Notes: generated from the letters alone by a model not told the origin. 7,565 bases of DNA from CAZZIZ01 sp964654535 (GCA_964654535.1 CAZZIZ010000164.1:1-7565); one strand, 5' to 3'. Shown: positions 1-6,262, numbered from the stretch's first letter. Translations and numbers: made by a program.

Positions 1-55
1 GGTCGTGGCGGCGCGGGGATTGAGAGGCTAGTAGTATAGGTGGGTGGTTTTTCAA
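1..55 (-). CDS. maf: Maf family nucleotide pyrophosphatase, N-terminal fragment
   Basis: Eighteen codons of a gene that runs off the left edge of the window. The minus strand reads a TTG start at 55-53 followed by LKNHPPILLASQSPRRHD. The LLASQSPRR string is the N-terminal signature of the Maf/YhdE family. These cytosolic enzymes hydrolyse non-canonical or modified nucleoside triphosphates to monophosphates (house-cleaning, dTTP/UTP or m7GTP type). TTG is the only plausible start: an in-frame TAG lies at 76-74 and there is no ATG or GTG between it and the TTG. It starts 27 nt after the prenyltransferase stop codon, so it probably belongs to the same operon. The family match is strong for so short a piece, but substrate class and integrity cannot be judged. 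Confidence 0.82.
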   Translation of the reverse strand, partial: MKNHPPILLASQSPRRHD

Positions 56-82
56 GATGGCGTAAAAATAAGACTAAAACAT

Positions 83-1117
83 CTACACTGTTACGAGCTC
101 AATCATTGAATAAACGTGATGTCTGAATAAAAGCAAAAAAAGTATTCCCGAAAGCATCACTCCTTTTACCACATTACTCAAATGTTTAAAATCTGAAGGC
201 TTATCCGCTCTAAACAATTTGTATAAAACATAAACCAAGGGTAGTTGAACAAGTAACGTACCATAGATTATGACTTGAAAATCATAAGGAATTTGAATTC
301 CATTTTCAAAAAAGATGAAACTCATAAAGCCTAGTGCTAGTAGTATTATAAAACTCGTCAAGTACTTTGCATTTTTTATACCCCAAACGATTGGCACTGT
401 TCTGCATTTCCCCAAACGATCTCCCTCGATGTCTTCCATATCTTTAATTAACTCACGGATGAGATTAATCACAAAGGCGAAGGCTGCATAAAAAATGAAG
501 TACTGTTTCATTAAGTTCTTCTCTGACCCACCAAAAGTTGAAAGAACAAATGCGTGCTGGCTATGCTGAAGTTCATAAGCCCAAACTGTGTAGACCACCA
601 AGGCGGTCAGAGCACTTACAACAATATTCCCAATCAGAAATTGTCTTTTTAAGAACAGCGAATAAAACCACAACAGACTAGCCGCTGCAACATGAATTAA
701 TCCTAGCTGCCACTTACCAATTTTCCAGGCCAAGTAAAATCCAATCACCACGCCCGTCAGGTTTAGCAACACATGAAGTATCATGATTTTTCGCCTTGGC
801 AAGAGTCTATCAACAAGTATACGATTAGGTTTGTTTATCTCGTCAATCTTAACATCGAAGTAATCGTTTATCATATAACCAGAAGCGGCTATAATAATGG
901 TAGACATAACGAGCAAGAAGAAGTCAATTCCTATAAGTGTTGGTGTCACATATTGAAAACCCAAAGACCAAGTCGAAGCCTCTCCATTTGGGTAAATTGG
1001 TATTCCCATATTCAATACGGGCCAAACAACACAATACTGCAACATCAATTGCGTCAGCGCAATGTAAATCAGGTTAACCCCGCGTATGAGTTTGAAGAAA
1101 CCGGTGAAGAAATTCAT
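83..1117 (-). CDS. UbiA-family prenyltransferase, geranylgeranylglycerol-phosphate geranylgeranyltransferase type
   Basis: A 344-residue polytopic membrane protein with about nine hydrophobic segments. Both aspartate-rich, Mg-diphosphate-binding motifs of the UbiA superfamily are present: NDYFDVKID at residues 84-92 and the DxxDxxGD pattern within IKDMEDIEGD at about 224-233. These enzymes move an isoprenoid chain from its diphosphate onto an acceptor in the membrane. The second motif, with the preceding RELIKD, resembles proteins annotated as (S)-2,3-di-O-geranylgeranylglyceryl phosphate synthase, the archaeal ether-lipid enzyme that also occurs in Bacteroidota. The actual bacterial acceptor is not evident from sequence, and a quinone-type acceptor (MenA/UbiA-like) cannot be excluded. 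The ATG at 1117 directly follows the TAG stop of the phosphatase gene with no spacer, which indicates translational coupling. The family is certain; the substrate is uncertain. Confidence 0.85.
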   Translation of the reverse strand: MNFFTGFFKLIRGVNLIYIALTQLMLQYCVVWPVLNMGIPIYPNGEASTWSLGFQYVTPTLIGIDFFLLVMSTIIIAASGYMINDYFDVKIDEINKPNRILVDRLLPRRKIMILHVLLNLTGVVIGFYLAWKIGKWQLGLIHVAAASLLWFYSLFLKRQFLIGNIVVSALTALVVYTVWAYELQHSQHAFVLSTFGGSEKNLMKQYFIFYAAFAFVINLIRELIKDMEDIEGDRLGKCRTVPIVWGIKNAKYLTSFIILLALGFMSFIFFENGIQIPYDFQVIIYGTLLVQLPLVYVLYKLFRADKPSDFKHLSNVVKGVMLSGILFLLLFRHHVYSMIELVTV

Positions 1118-1621
1118 CTACACCCAAAGTTGCTGCAATTTCATTACTTTTTCCAATACCTCACGAACACAGCCTTGACCACCTTCGTGGCTCGATATGT
1201 AATGGCTTTGCTCTAATATTTCGGGTGCGGCATCTGAGGGGCAAGCGGCCACTCCAACTTGCCTCATTACTTCTAGGTCTGGAATATCGTCGCCCATATA
1301 AAGGACTTCCTCAGCGTCTACGCTGAACTTGGTTAGCACTTTTTCGTAGGCCGCTATTTTATTATGAATACCCAAAAATATCTCGACTATGCCAAGACCC
1401 TTTAAGCGCTTAGCTACTCCTTCAGAAGTACCGCCAGTTATAATCGCAACCTTAAGCCCCTTTTCTACTGCTTGTTTCAAAGCGTAACCATCTTTGATAC
1501 TCATACTCCTCCACTGCTCTCCGCGTTCCGTTACCATAACTGTGCCGTCGGTAAGCACGCCGTCTACATCAAAAATTAAAGCCTTAATGTTTTTGAACTT
1601 GCTGAGTATCTCGTTATTCAT
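1118..1621 (-). CDS. KdsC-like HAD-superfamily phosphatase
   Basis: A 167-residue soluble protein of the HAD superfamily, C0 (cap-less) KdsC type. Motif I is DVDGVLTDG with nucleophile D18 and acid/base D20. Motif II is around T62 in ITGGTS, K88 is the likely motif III lysine, and motif IV is GDDIPD with D111, D112 and D115. The tail GGQGCVREVLE (about residues 147-157) matches the C-terminal loop that completes the neighbouring active site in KdsC tetramers. KdsC removes phosphate from 3-deoxy-D-manno-octulosonate 8-phosphate during lipopolysaccharide synthesis. No other Kdo gene is in the window, so the substrate is inferred from family resemblance only. Length is slightly under that of E. 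coli KdsC. The ATG overlaps the end of the upstream gene by 8 nt (ATGAATAA), typical of coupled translation. Confidence 0.85.
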   Translation of the reverse strand: MNNEILSKFKNIKALIFDVDGVLTDGTVMVTERGEQWRSMSIKDGYALKQAVEKGLKVAIITGGTSEGVAKRLKGLGIVEIFLGIHNKIAAYEKVLTKFSVDAEEVLYMGDDIPDLEVMRQVGVAACPSDAAPEILEQSHYISSHEGGQGCVREVLEKVMKLQQLWV

Positions 1622-2378
1622 TTTGTTTTTTTTCTTCCATAATGCTCGATGCTATCATAGCATAAATGGCTTGGTAGCGCTTTGCGTTTTGCAGAAAATC
1701 CAATTGCCTTTCCAAGGTTTGTTCATCGCCACGCTGCGCTGGCCCAGTTTGCGCTTCCGACGGCAAAGCATCCTTATCGAAGGTACGCTCAATTAAGGGC
1801 TTCAATAAATTGAAATCAAGATTGTTCTCGCGCATTAATTTTTCGGCGATGACGAGCATATGATTTGTGTAGTTGTTGGCGAAGACCGCAGCAACGTGCA
1901 GCGCGGCGCGCTGCTGATCGTCGAGTATACTCACGGACGAACCGGTCTCCTCGCCAAGGCTCCGCAGTAAGGAAATGTCATTATCGGAATTTGCGAATAG
2001 AAACACAGGCAGTGATTTCCATTGTACATCGCCAGCTTTTTTAAACGTCTGCATCGGATAAAATACGCCGTGGCGTTTATGCTTGGACAAAACCGTAGAG
2101 GCTACGCTTCCCGAGGTGTGCACCACTAGCGACTGAACATCATTCAACCTTTCGCTTACGGTCGCAATATGGTCATCAGGAACAGCGATAATAATTAAAG
2201 CTACTCCAGCATCTATACTCGCAAACTCGTCTATGGCCTCGGCAGAAACTTCATTCGCAACAAGTTCTGCTGCCTCAAGGCTGCGACTCCACACTTGCAC
2301 CACATCGTGATTAAGCTCGTGCAGTTTTTTCGCAATGTGCGAGCCGACATTTCCAGCACCAATTATCGAAACTTTCAC
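1614..2378 (-). CDS. DUF2520-containing Rossmann-like oxidoreductase
   Basis: A 254-residue protein of the two-domain Rossmann-like/DUF2520 family. The N-terminus MKVSIIGAGNVGSHIAKKL contains the dinucleotide-binding GxGxxG (G7, G9, G12), with the strand and loop IIIAVPDDHI at about 62-71. VVHTSGSV (85-92) and GVFYPMQTF (104-112) mark the domain junction. The helical C-terminal domain carries HVAAVFANNYTNHML (161-175) and QTGPAQRGDEQTL (210-222), both hallmarks of DUF2520. The layout resembles NADP-dependent ketopantoate or pyrroline-5-carboxylate reductases, but no reaction can be assigned from sequence. The start is GTG at 2378-2376. It shares GTGA with the stop of the ccmF gene, a 4-nt overlap that strongly supports this start and translational coupling. 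Confidence 0.86.
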   Translation of the reverse strand: MKVSIIGAGNVGSHIAKKLHELNHDVVQVWSRSLEAAELVANEVSAEAIDEFASIDAGVALIIIAVPDDHIATVSERLNDVQSLVVHTSGSVASTVLSKHKRHGVFYPMQTFKKAGDVQWKSLPVFLFANSDNDISLLRSLGEETGSSVSILDDQQRAALHVAAVFANNYTNHMLVIAEKLMRENNLDFNLLKPLIERTFDKDALPSEAQTGPAQRGDEQTLERQLDFLQNAKRYQAIYAMIASSIMEEKKQNE

Positions 2379-4894
2379 GCCACTGCTTTTTTACGCAATC
2401 GTCTTGTTTCTCCTATGCGTTGGAACATACTCATTATGAAACCTAGACCCATAACAATTGATCCGAGCCATAGAACATTTATCCAAGGGAAAATGGTCGC
2501 CTTCATAATGACAAAGGCCTGGGGTGGAATGGTTTCGTTTACCTCCAACTTAATCTTACCAGAAGAAGTAACAATTTTCGTGAAACGAATATCCAAATTA
2601 GCCTCCTCAACTGTTGCAGGAATGCTATGCTCCATTCGATCTTTGATATAATAAATCGGCTCGGCCTGAAAACGCTTATCTCGACGATACACTCCTAAAA
2701 CGGCCATTGCTCCAATCTGATTTTCATCGGGTATGTAGAGCGGGTGCGTAGGATTCGGCACTATATCTTCCAATACAATTCCCGATAACTCGGTAAAAAT
2801 CGTATCACCCTTAGCAACTTCATACTCCTTAAAAATCTTTGCCGTATCCGTTGCGGAATTGTTAGGAATAGAAGAGACATAAGTAAATACATCCTTGTTC
2901 CAATAATGCTTCGAGCTAGGATTACTAATCAATCCCATCTGAGGATTATTCTGAGTGTTGGGCAATAAGGTGAACTTCTCAGTTGGCTCGTCTTCAAGAT
3001 TTGCCTTCTTCTCGTATTCAATAGCGTGGAAAGTATCTGGCGAAGAAATGGAATCGCCAGTATAAGTAATCCAGTAGTCGTTCATTTGCACTGGTATGTC
3101 TTGAGGCAAATACACATTTTCCATTTTGGTTTTGTTGTCCCATTCTCCGCCGTAGTCCATTCCCATAGTATTCAGCGATATAACTTCTTGATTGTAATTA
3201 GAAATTAAGGCACCCAACATTATCAAACCAAAACCAATGTGCGCCACCGGCGCACCTGAAACGCGCACATTACCGCGTATAACTGTCACGAGATAATTAA
3301 AATTCATTACAACCGCCATTACCCCAGATATCAGTAAGACGAAATAAGGAGACAAGAAGCGAACATTACCTTGCGTAAAAGGCAAATTATACTTACCAGT
3401 CATCGTAATCTCAAGACCCTTCGCCAATACAACCGACAAGACAATAGAAACAAGACCAGCTAGCAATAAATTAAGCACCGTCTTTTTCTTACTACTCGTT
3501 TTATAACGCAGATATAAAACCACCGATAGCAAAATAGAAGTAACACAACCAAACCAAATAGAATAGCGATTGTAGTGTTTTATAGGATCTGTAATTGCCG
3601 TTTGGTTGTCGGCGTATTTACTCAAATAGGGCAAGGACTTAAAGAACTCCATCGAGGTAATCTTATTAATCACCGGCCAGGAAGTATCCCAAATAATAAA
3701 TACTCCGTATAGAAAAAGAATAAGCGAACCAACGAACAACCAAAACTCACGCGAGTAAGCTGACTCCTCTTTTACAATCGTAGGCATTCCACGCCAAGCA
3801 ATTATCATAGTGATCATACTAACCACACAGAATAACCCAAAGAAAGAAATCAGTTGACCCGACATACCCAAATCAGTAAATGAGTGAACAGAAGTATCCC
3901 CCAAGATGCCACTACGCGTGAGGAAGGTGCTGTAAAGCACCAACAAAAACGAAATCAGTAAAAAGAAAATAGTCGCGCGCAGCGCGTGACCCGTATGCTT
4001 ATAGGCGAGCAAGCAATGCAAACCAGCTAGCAAAGTAATCCAAGGAAACAAAGAAGCATTTTCAACTGGATCCCAAGCCCAAAAACCACCAAAGGTCAAT
4101 GACTCGTACGCCCAAGCGCCACCCATCAAAATTCCGATGCCCAGTATGCCGCCAGCAAACAAACTCCAACGCAAAGTATTGGCCGCCCAGAGTTTGCCAT
4201 AGTCTTTGTTCCACATCGCGGCAATAGAAAACGCGAAAGGAACAAAGCAAGCCGCAAAGCCTAAAAACAAAGTCGGCGGGTGAATCACCATCCAATAATT
4301 TTGCAACAGCGGATTCAAACCATTGCCATCTTGAATCAAGTTGGCGTAGCTCGCGTTCTGGAAAACCGGCATACCCGGATTGAAGTCGCGCATCAAGATA
4401 AAAGGACTAGAACCTATTTTGTATTCAAAAAAGTACAGCCCAATTAACATAGCAGCCAAGAATATCTGCGTGAAACAAAGCAAACCCATAACCGGCGCGC
4501 TCCACTTAATGCGATTGCGCAGCAAGAAGAAACCCAAAACCACATGCCAGAAAGTCCAGAGCAAGAAGCTGCCCTCCTGCCCTTCCCAAAAGCAAGAAAT
4601 ACGATAACGAGCAGGCAGTTCCGAAGAAGAATGTTGCCAGACGTATTGGTACTCCCAATACTGCATCGTAATCAAATAGTAAAGAATAGAAATGATGGCT
4701 ACCACAGAAAAGGCGTGGATGAAAAATCCCCACTTGCCCAAGCGATACCAAGAATCAGATTTCGACTTCTCACCAGAGAAGTGAGAAAACAAAAAAGAAA
4801 ATGCAGCCAAAAAGGCTGCAGCCATGCTTAAGATTGTAAAAAAGTGACCTAGATTTCCGGGGATTAAATGTTCACCTATGTAGTTGATGTCCAT
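2375..4894 (-). CDS. ccmF: CcmF-type cytochrome c haem lyase, long form
   Basis: An 839-residue polytopic membrane protein of the CcmF/CcsA haem-handling superfamily. The WWD haem-binding region is clear at about residues 258-282 (GGAWAYE, then FWAWDPVENASL). Four histidines align by local context with the haem ligands of E. coli CcmF: H205 in VIHPP and H337 in SVHSF flank the WWD region on the periplasmic side, and H293 (AGLHCLL) and H552 (AHIGFG) match the transmembrane pair. CcmF takes haem from CcmE and attaches it to CXXCH motifs of apocytochromes outside the cytoplasmic membrane. The protein is well over the roughly 650 residues of E. coli CcmF. The excess includes a soluble, probably periplasmic region at about 570-800 before the last membrane helix (805-824). 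The start ATG at 4894 is 3 nt after the ccmE stop (TAG-TGA-ATG, a tandem stop). Confidence 0.93.
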   Translation of the reverse strand: MDINYIGEHLIPGNLGHFFTILSMAAAFLAAFSFLFSHFSGEKSKSDSWYRLGKWGFFIHAFSVVAIISILYYLITMQYWEYQYVWQHSSSELPARYRISCFWEGQEGSFLLWTFWHVVLGFFLLRNRIKWSAPVMGLLCFTQIFLAAMLIGLYFFEYKIGSSPFILMRDFNPGMPVFQNASYANLIQDGNGLNPLLQNYWMVIHPPTLFLGFAACFVPFAFSIAAMWNKDYGKLWAANTLRWSLFAGGILGIGILMGGAWAYESLTFGGFWAWDPVENASLFPWITLLAGLHCLLAYKHTGHALRATIFFLLISFLLVLYSTFLTRSGILGDTSVHSFTDLGMSGQLISFFGLFCVVSMITMIIAWRGMPTIVKEESAYSREFWLFVGSLILFLYGVFIIWDTSWPVINKITSMEFFKSLPYLSKYADNQTAITDPIKHYNRYSIWFGCVTSILLSVVLYLRYKTSSKKKTVLNLLLAGLVSIVLSVVLAKGLEITMTGKYNLPFTQGNVRFLSPYFVLLISGVMAVVMNFNYLVTVIRGNVRVSGAPVAHIGFGLIMLGALISNYNQEVISLNTMGMDYGGEWDNKTKMENVYLPQDIPVQMNDYWITYTGDSISSPDTFHAIEYEKKANLEDEPTEKFTLLPNTQNNPQMGLISNPSSKHYWNKDVFTYVSSIPNNSATDTAKIFKEYEVAKGDTIFTELSGIVLEDIVPNPTHPLYIPDENQIGAMAVLGVYRRDKRFQAEPIYYIKDRMEHSIPATVEEANLDIRFTKIVTSSGKIKLEVNETIPPQAFVIMKATIFPWINVLWLGSIVMGLGFIMSMFQRIGETRRLRKKAVA

Positions 4895-4897
4895 TCA

Positions 4898-5305
4898 CTA
4901 AGTCTTAACCGCTTCGAACTCTTTAAGTTCAATTTCCCCATCGTTATATTTCGATGGGCATTTCAGTAAAATCTTGGAGGCGTGAAACTCGTCCCCGTTC
5001 ATAGAGCCCGTCAAGACTATATCTTCCGAGCGCTCAAAGTCCGCCGGCTTAGCGCCACGGTACACGACTTTTTTCTGCACCCCAGCCTCATCATTCAAGA
5101 AAAATGAAAAGTAATTTGGATCCTTAACCGGATCGTAGGTAAGGTCTTTGTCCTTATCCAAAACGCCAATAAGCTGAAATTCCTTACCAGGATATTCCGC
5201 CGCTTCAGCGAAATCAACGTAACGAGAATAGCTGTCTGAACTGCTTATTAGGAGCATAATAGCTGCACCTATAACCAGTAACATAGCAATATGCGTTTTC
5301 TTCAT
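4898..5305 (-). CDS. ccmE: Cytochrome c maturation haem chaperone CcmE, CxxxY type
   Basis: A 135-residue protein with one N-terminal membrane anchor (about residues 6-22) and a periplasmic OB-fold-like beta domain (about 35-118). In the family, CcmE binds haem covalently and carries it to CcmF, whose gene follows 3 nt downstream. In E. coli the haem-binding motif is HxxxY with His130. Here the equivalent place reads LKCPSKYND, giving C116 and Y120, a CxxxY motif. This variant is known from Desulfovibrio and archaeal CcmE, so it is a recognised subtype rather than a defect. The protein is shorter than E. coli CcmE (159 residues), with only about 15 residues after the tyrosine. It is the first gene of the packed minus-strand run. 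Its promoter is expected in or before the 67-bp gap 5306-5372, but I could not pick out a convincing one. Confidence 0.9.
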   Translation of the reverse strand: MKKTHIAMLLVIGAAIMLLISSSDSYSRYVDFAEAAEYPGKEFQLIGVLDKDKDLTYDPVKDPNYFSFFLNDEAGVQKKVVYRGAKPADFERSEDIVLTGSMNGDEFHASKILLKCPSKYNDGEIELKEFEAVKT

Positions 5306-5357
5306 ACGTCAGGCCTTTATAACCTAACGTAAATTTACCTCAAAATGTTTGCTTGAT

Positions 5358-5375
5358 TAGACTGTTAACAGTCTA
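5358..5375. promoter_or_regulatory. Perfect 18-bp palindrome between the membrane-protein gene and ccmE
   Basis: TAGACTGTTAACAGTCTA is identical to its reverse complement over all 18 bases. Its last three plus-strand bases (5373-5375) are the TAG stop codon of the upstream membrane-protein gene, and it lies about 50 bp before the ccmE ATG. As RNA it can fold into a 7-bp stem with a TTAA loop, but no T-tract follows on the minus strand, so a standard intrinsic terminator is unlikely. Position and perfect symmetry fit a dimeric regulator's operator ahead of the ccmE operon, or a weak processing or termination hairpin. The palindrome is certain; its function is inference. Confidence 0.45.
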
Positions 5376-5807
5376 TTTAAGGCGTGCATCCTCATTTCCA
5401 CTCGGTAAAGCACGTACCGCGCTCATAGAGAGCCCAATACCACCAACGGTGAGAATCAGAATCATAATCAACTCAAAGAGCTGACCGTTCCATCCTATAC
5501 GCACATTGGCAATAACCCCAACAATAAGCATCAAAATAGACGCACCACTGAGGAACCAACCGAGATAGTTTTGAGAATTAAAGAATATCATACCGACCCC
5601 GAAAATGAAAGGGATCAGTACATAGCCTGTGGTAACATTGAAGCCACCTACACTAAAGAGGCCACCACGGCCACCGCCGCCACCCCAGAGCGGAGTAAAA
5701 ACGTCTATTGATTGAAGTAATAGGTAACCGCCCGCGATTAACATTGTCAATCCAAGGAAAAAGCGCATAACGCCGCCTTCTGTACCACCTGCACCTCTAA
5801 GAGCCAT
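5373..5807 (-). CDS. Hypothetical small membrane protein with glycine-rich loop
   Basis: A 144-residue protein I do not recognise. It has four predicted membrane helices at about residues 15-36, 59-77, 83-102 and 108-130. The loop after helix 1 is very glycine-rich (WGGGGGRGG at 41-49), and the short N-terminus also carries glycines (RGAGGTEGG). No catalytic motif, cysteine or conserved histidine pattern is visible. The ATG at 5807 is used here; a second in-frame ATG at residue 14 (MRFFLG) sits directly before helix 1 and could be the true start. An A/T-rich stretch rather than a clear Shine-Dalgarno site precedes the first ATG, as is common in Bacteroidota. It is co-directional with ccmE, but a 67-bp gap with a palindrome separates them, so it may be its own transcription unit. 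Coding is supported by length and coherent hydrophobic pattern. Confidence 0.72.
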   Translation of the reverse strand: MALRGAGGTEGGVMRFFLGLTMLIAGGYLLLQSIDVFTPLWGGGGGRGGLFSVGGFNVTTGYVLIPFIFGVGMIFFNSQNYLGWFLSGASILMLIVGVIANVRIGWNGQLFELIMILILTVGGIGLSMSAVRALPSGNEDARLK

Positions 5808-5939
5808 AATTTCTAGATTTAAAGAGTTCTAACTAAAAATAACCAACAAAAACCAGTCCCATATAATTCCAAATCCACACAAATCGAGCTTTTATGGGCG
5901 AAATGAGCCTGAGTATTAAACAATTGAGTGTTTAAATGA
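5808..5939. other. Intergenic AT-rich segment with one weak hairpin
   Basis: This is the 5' flank of the minus-strand membrane-protein gene and should hold its promoter. I see no confident match to the Bacteroidota -33/-7 elements. One inverted repeat is present: TTAAACA (5916-5922) and TGTTTAA (5929-5935) around a 6-nt loop. No open frame or tRNA-like fold was recognised. Confidence 0.4.
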
Positions 5940-5992
5940 ATTTGGTCGTGCGTTTAGGATTTGGGCGTGCCCTAAGGATTTGGGCGTGCCCC
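5940..5992. repeat. Tandem 19-nt repeat, two full units plus a partial third
   Basis: Units start at 5940, 5959 and 5978. Unit 1 is ATTTGGTCGTGCGTTTAGG, unit 2 is ATTTGGGCGTGCCCTAAGG, and unit 3 begins ATTTGGGCGTGCCCC before diverging. Units 2 and 3 share their first 14 bases and unit 1 differs from unit 2 at four positions. Each of units 2 and 3 contains the small palindrome GGGC-GT-GCCC. Unit 3 is also the left end of the larger repeat element that follows, so units 1 and 2 look like extra copies of that element's left terminus. Confidence 0.75.
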
Positions 5993-6147
5993 ACTCTCTT
6001 CTGCTGCAAAGCAGCAAGTTCGGGGTCGGGCTGTCGGGGCTCGCTCTGTTCTGTGTTGTTCAAAAATCGCTTCTACCACTAAGGTGGTAAGCTCATTTCT
6101 TGAACCCCACAACAGGAGCTCAGACAAACCCCTCTATCCCTCACGCA
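5978..6147. repeat. Structured dispersed-repeat candidate of the GGGCGTGCCC...CCCTCACGCA type
   Basis: The left end reads ATTTGGGCGTGCCCC, the middle contains GGGGTCGGGCTGTC (about 6022-6035), and the right end reads ATCCCTCACGCA (6136-6147). I recognise this order of conserved blocks, with variable sequence between them, from intergenic repeats in many Bacteroidota genomes; I cannot verify that by search here. The variable parts fold. TGCTGC-AAA-GCAGCA forms a 6-bp hairpin at 6002-6016. GTTCAA (6058-6063) pairs with TTGAAC (6100-6105) to enclose a second hairpin. GCGTG near the left end can pair with CACGC at the right end. No open reading frame of interest lies inside. It is best seen as a non-autonomous mobile or structured intergenic element. 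Confidence 0.65.
6058..6105. repeat. Long imperfect hairpin inside the repeat element
   Basis: GTTCAA (6058-6063) pairs with TTGAAC (6100-6105), and AAT (6065-6067) with ATT (6095-6097). Further in, GCT (6069-6071) pairs with AGC (6090-6092), and TACCAC (6074-6079) with GTGGTA (6084-6089) around a TAAG loop. The 2-base bulge at 6072-6073 and the single mismatches leave most of the 48 nt paired. Weaker pairing can continue outward: CTG and TGTT-like bases at 6051-6057 face CCCACAACAG at 6107-6116. There is no T-tract after either strand, so it is not a typical terminator. Confidence 0.6.
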
Positions 6148-6153
6148 TTGTCT

Positions 6154-6190
6154 GAATCATGATTCGCAGGATTTTAGGATTTACTTGATT
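6154..6190. repeat. GATT-periodic degenerate repeat tract
   Basis: GATT recurs at 6161, 6170, 6178 and 6187, a spacing of 9, 8 and 9 bases, mostly as GGATTT or TGATTT. It is preceded by a perfect 12-bp palindrome, GAATCATGATTC (6154-6165). The tract begins 7 nt after the end of the larger repeat element. Tracts of this type (TCTGAATCA followed by GGATTT iterations) are familiar to me from intergenic regions of several phyla, but that is recollection and not checked. Confidence 0.55.
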
Positions 6191-6229
6191 TGTCCTTTTC
6201 AGAGTTGGGTTAAACGCAAGTCTCATTTT

Positions 6230-6253
6230 GGTTCAAGTCTTCAGACTTGGGCC
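6230..6253. repeat. 11-bp hairpin with two-base loop
   Basis: GGTTCAAGTCT (6230-6240) pairs with AGACTTGGGCC (6243-6253) around a TC loop; nine pairs are Watson-Crick and two are G-T. The loop-proximal part AAGTCT/AGACTT closely matches the hairpin at 7536-7553 on the far side of the secreted-protein gene. This suggests both belong to one short hairpin family. It lies about 100 bp upstream of that gene's ATG, so it may sit in the 5' untranslated region. Confidence 0.6.
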
Positions 6254-6262
6254 AGAGAAACA

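Noticed and set aside
773..1216. Plus-strand open frame of 147 codons
   Set aside because: It lies opposite the prenyltransferase and phosphatase genes, which have full family motifs. Its translation shows no domain-like pattern.
4062..4295. Minus-strand open frame in another phase inside ccmF
   Set aside because: It overlaps the WWD region of ccmF, which is clearly the coding frame. The alternative product has no recognisable features.
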